A DNA stretch of 32,638 nt from Gemmatimonadota bacterium (GTDB lineage Bacteria > Gemmatimonadota > Gemmatimonadetes > Longimicrobiales > Gaopeijiaceae), in the NCBI GenBank assembly GCA_007121775.1, contig SKJY01000320.1:1-32638 (forward strand), written 5' to 3'. The notes below the pieces were generated by a model. It made no database searches, was not told the DNA's origin, and saw nothing but the letters and a program-made list of their open reading frames with translations. Below are positions 30,590-32,638 of the stretch, piece by piece (the first letter of the stretch is position 1; each line of letters begins with the position of its first letter). Position numbers and translations under genes: made by a program.

Positions 30590-30922
30590 ATGGGACCCAT
30601 TCTCCTCCTGGGGGGCGCCATTGCTCTCCTCTTCCTCCTCTTCTTCTGGTTTACCTGGCAGCAAAAGGTCACCGTTCCCTGCACCATCGATCTGGAGCGC
30701 ACCCACGAACACCTCCACGCCCATGTGGATCTGGAGGGTGTATTCGTGGAGCCCGGCGACGCCGTCCTGGTGGAGGGCGCCCCTGACAGCATCGAGTACG
30801 GACAGGTGGAACGGCGGACCGGCCGGGCCACGGTGAAACGGGCCAGCCGTCTCCGCCGCTGGTGGGTCAGGACCATCGGTCCTTTCGAAGTCTACGAGCT
30901 CTACGACGTGGGCTTCGAATAG
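30590..30922 (+). CDS. Small membrane-anchored protein between puhC and acsF, unknown function
   Basis: A 110-residue protein with an N-terminal hydrophobic helix (residues 4-22) and a polar domain of about 85 residues: a HEHLHAHVDLEG segment with three histidines, GDAVLVEGAPDSIEYGQ, then a basic stretch ASRLRRWWVRT and an acidic C-terminus. AAGGA lies 9 bases upstream of the ATG. A small orf of about this size often lies between puhC and acsF in purple bacteria, so it is probably a conserved photosystem or cyclase accessory protein. I cannot assign a function; the histidine cluster could bind metal or pigment. Confidence 0.75.
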   Translation: MGPILLLGGAIALLFLLFFWFTWQQKVTVPCTIDLERTHEHLHAHVDLEGVFVEPGDAVLVEGAPDSIEYGQVERRTGRATVKRASRLRRWWVRTIGPFEVYELYDVGFE

Positions 30923-30935
30923 CCCCATAGATCCG

Positions 30936-30957
30936 CTGCGGGGTGTGATCCCCGCAG
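30936..30957 (+). repeat. 8-bp hairpin between orf110 and acsF
   Basis: CTGCGGGG (30936-30943), loop TGTGAT, CCCCGCAG (30950-30957): a perfect stem in the 93-base gap before acsF. No T tract follows, so it is unlikely to stop transcription fully. It may stabilise the upstream RNA end or set acsF expression apart from the puh genes. No convincing separate acsF promoter was seen in the gap. Confidence 0.5.
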
Positions 30958-31015
30958 TCCACGGGCTCCCGCTTGCGCCGGTGCCCCACTCCCCCCTGTC
31001 CAGGAGTACCATTCC

Positions 31016-32074
31016 ATGTATCCGGCCACCACATCCGCTCCGGTCAACGAGAGCACCCGGGTCGCCCAGGAGAGCGCCACCCTATCCCCTCGCTTCTACA
31101 CCACCGACTTCGAGGCCATGGACCGGCTGAATGTGGAGAAGGTGCGGGAGGAGTGGGACCAACTCCTGGAGGAGTTCCGCAACGACCCAAACAAGGGACA
31201 TTTCAAGCGGAATGAAAAGTTCGAGGGGGACTGGTCGGACATGCCGAACCGGGAACAGTTCGTGGACTTCCTGGTGAGTTCCATCACCGCCGAGTTCTCA
31301 GGCTGCATCCTCTACGCCGAGATCAAGAAGAGGGTGAAGAACCCCGACATCGTCGAGCTGTTCGGGCACATGAGCCGGGACGAAGGTCGTCACGCCGGAT
31401 TCATCAACGGTACCCTGAAGGACCTGGGGATGGGAGTGGATCTCTCCTTCCTGACCAAGGAGAAGAAGTACACCTTCTTCAAGCCCAAATTCATCTTCTA
31501 CGCCACGTACCTGTCGGAGAAGATCGGTTACGCCCGGTACATCACCATCTATCGGCAGCTCGAGGAGAACCCGGAACTCCGCTTCCACCCCATCTTCGAG
31601 TGGTTCAAGGACTGGTGCAACGACGAGTTCCGCCACGGGGAGGCCTTCGCCGCCCTCATGCACTCGAACCCCGAGTACATCTCCGGGCGGAACACCTACT
31701 GGATCCGCTTCTTCCTCCTGGCCGTCTTCTGCACCATGTGGGTGCGGGACCACCTTCGTCGGGACTTCTACGCCCAGATGGGCTTCGACGTGAGTGAGTA
31801 CGACCTGGAGGTCTTCCGGAAGACCTCGGAGATCTCCCGGCAGTGCTTCCCCCTGGTTCTGGACTTCGAGAACCCCAAGTTCATCGCCCGCATGAACCGG
31901 ATGGTGGAGAATACCCGGAAGATCGAGGAGAGCCGGCGGAAGGGCGGACCCATCCAGGCCATCCGGCGCTTCGGACTCCTGGCCTCCAACGCCCTGACCT
32001 TCGGCCGGCTCTACGCCATGCGGGTCCACAAGAACGAGATCCCCGCCGACTTCCGGTTGACCCCGGCCTACTGA
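31016..32074 (+). CDS. acsF: Mg-protoporphyrin IX monomethyl ester oxidative cyclase
   Basis: A 352-residue diiron protein. Ligand motifs are ITAEFSGCILYAEI (E93 region), DEGRH (122-126) and DEFRH (204-208). The enzyme forms ring E of protochlorophyllide using O2. No anaerobic cyclase bchE is in the window. The ATG has AGGAG about 9 bases upstream. It is the last gene of the superoperon; its stop is 3 bases from the convergent stop of the next gene. Confidence 0.96.
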   Translation: MYPATTSAPVNESTRVAQESATLSPRFYTTDFEAMDRLNVEKVREEWDQLLEEFRNDPNKGHFKRNEKFEGDWSDMPNREQFVDFLVSSITAEFSGCILYAEIKKRVKNPDIVELFGHMSRDEGRHAGFINGTLKDLGMGVDLSFLTKEKKYTFFKPKFIFYATYLSEKIGYARYITIYRQLEENPELRFHPIFEWFKDWCNDEFRHGEAFAALMHSNPEYISGRNTYWIRFFLLAVFCTMWVRDHLRRDFYAQMGFDVSEYDLEVFRKTSEISRQCFPLVLDFENPKFIARMNRMVENTRKIEESRRKGGPIQAIRRFGLLASNALTFGRLYAMRVHKNEIPADFRLTPAY

Positions 32075-32077
32075 CGC

Positions 32078-32638
32078 TCATGGATGCGTGGGCTCCGTGT
32101 CCTCGTATCCCCACGGAGCCGGAGGTGTCTCATCCAGGGGTGAGCCCAGGTCGAAGTCGAAGCGCACCAGCCATTCGGTGCCGTCGTGGTTGCCGTAGGA
32201 GAGGCGGTCCTCCTCGGGCACGATCTCGAACATCCAGAAGCCCTGGCTTCCGTCGGCGGCGGAGTCACGGGTGAAGTCCTGGCGGAGGGGGTCGCCGGGC
32301 TGGGACGTCTCGGCACCGTACCCGGTCACATCGGCATCGGAGCCGTCGGGGTTCCGGTGGTCGTGGTAGAGGTCCAGTCCACGGCCCGGCACCGGCGTGA
32401 TGATCCAGGTGCGACTCCGGTCATCATCGATGTGGGCGGCGATGCGGATCTCCTCGTCCAGACATTGGCGGAAGTGGGCCACGAAGTCCCGATCGGCGTA
32501 GAGCTCCTCCCGGCGGGTGTCGCCGTCGCGGATGATGGCGGCAAAGCCCGGATAGGCCTGGCCACAGTGCTCCCGGAGGTTGTCCCAGAATTCCTGCTGC
32601 TGCCAGGCGAGTCCCTGAAGCGCGATGGGAAGATCGTC
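32078..32638 (-). CDS. Uncharacterised protein, C-terminal part (N-terminus beyond the right edge)
   Basis: 187 residues are visible and the frame stays open at the window edge. Recognisable segments are QQEFWDNLREHCGQAYPGF, EEIRIAAHIDDDRSRTWII, GLDLYHDHRNPDGSDADVTG, and WLVRFDFDLGSPL. The pattern resembles a family of secreted hypothetical proteins in Gemmatimonadota and some Xanthomonadales, with the sequence DRSRTW...LKHDHRHEDGS; I know no function for it. A signal peptide would be upstream and cannot be checked. Convergent to acsF and unrelated to photosynthesis, it marks the right flank of the cluster. Confidence 0.75.
   Translation of the reverse strand, partial: DDLPIALQGLAWQQQEFWDNLREHCGQAYPGFAAIIRDGDTRREELYADRDFVAHFRQCLDEEIRIAAHIDDDRSRTWIITPVPGRGLDLYHDHRNPDGSDADVTGYGAETSQPGDPLRQDFTRDSAADGSQGFWMFEIVPEEDRLSYGNHDGTEWLVRFDFDLGSPLDETPPAPWGYEDTEPTHP
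32091..32120 (+). terminator. Candidate terminator hairpin after acsF
   Basis: GGCTCCGTG (32091-32099) pairs perfectly with CACGGAGCC (32112-32120) around 12 bases, beginning 17 bases past the acsF stop. It lies inside the 3' end of the convergent gene and has no T tract, so its role as terminator is tentative. Confidence 0.4.

Overview
The window is a large part of a photosynthesis gene cluster from a high-GC, aerobic, bacteriochlorophyll-a-type phototroph with type-2 reaction centres. The reaction-centre H subunit is split into two genes. The tetrapyrrole enzymes are oxygen-dependent (HemF, AcsF), 5-aminolevulinate is made from glutamyl-tRNA (HemA), and carotenoid genes are headed by a B12-type light repressor with a CruF hydratase. 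Together these fit a phototrophic Gemmatimonadota (Gemmatimonas phototrophica-like lineage) better than a proteobacterium. That assignment is inference; no rRNA gene is present.

Layout. (1) 1-1462, minus: ligase-associated exonuclease and the start of an ATP-dependent DNA ligase, a housekeeping repair pair forming the left flank. (2) 1600-5546, plus: carH-cruF-crtE/crtB, a carotenoid operon whose first gene encodes an AdoB12 light-dependent repressor; 11-bp direct repeats lie at its promoter. (3) 5550-15225, minus: bchG-bch2-orf66-bchP-crtE-hemA-hemF-ppsA. Every junction overlaps. The operon starts at a promoter covered by two PpsR-type boxes and ends at a perfect palindrome shared with the convergent carotenoid operon. 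(4) 15235-17766, minus: aerR-ppsR, the B12-binding antirepressor and the photosynthesis repressor. (5) 17780-17842: a divergent promoter carrying PpsR-type boxes between aerR and bchF. (6) 17914-32074, plus: bchF-N-B-H-L-M-lhaA-puhA(TM)-puhA(cyt)-puhB-puhC-orf110-acsF, the classical superoperon. (7) 32078-32638, minus: the C-terminal part of an uncharacterised protein, the right flank.

Working together: HemA and HemF feed protoporphyrin synthesis; BchH, BchM and AcsF make the Mg-porphyrin and its fifth ring; BchL/N/B reduce ring D; BchF hydrates the vinyl group; BchG and BchP attach and reduce the geranylgeranyl tail supplied by CrtE. PuhA/B/C and LhaA build the reaction centre and LH1, and CruF with CrtE/B makes the carotenoid backbone. 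PpsR with AerR, and separately CarH, would couple expression to light through two different cobalamin sensors. Not seen here, so presumably outside: pufBALMC, bchCXYZ, bchD/I, phytoene desaturase and carotenoid glycosyltransferase genes. No rRNA, tRNA, CRISPR array or mobile element was seen.
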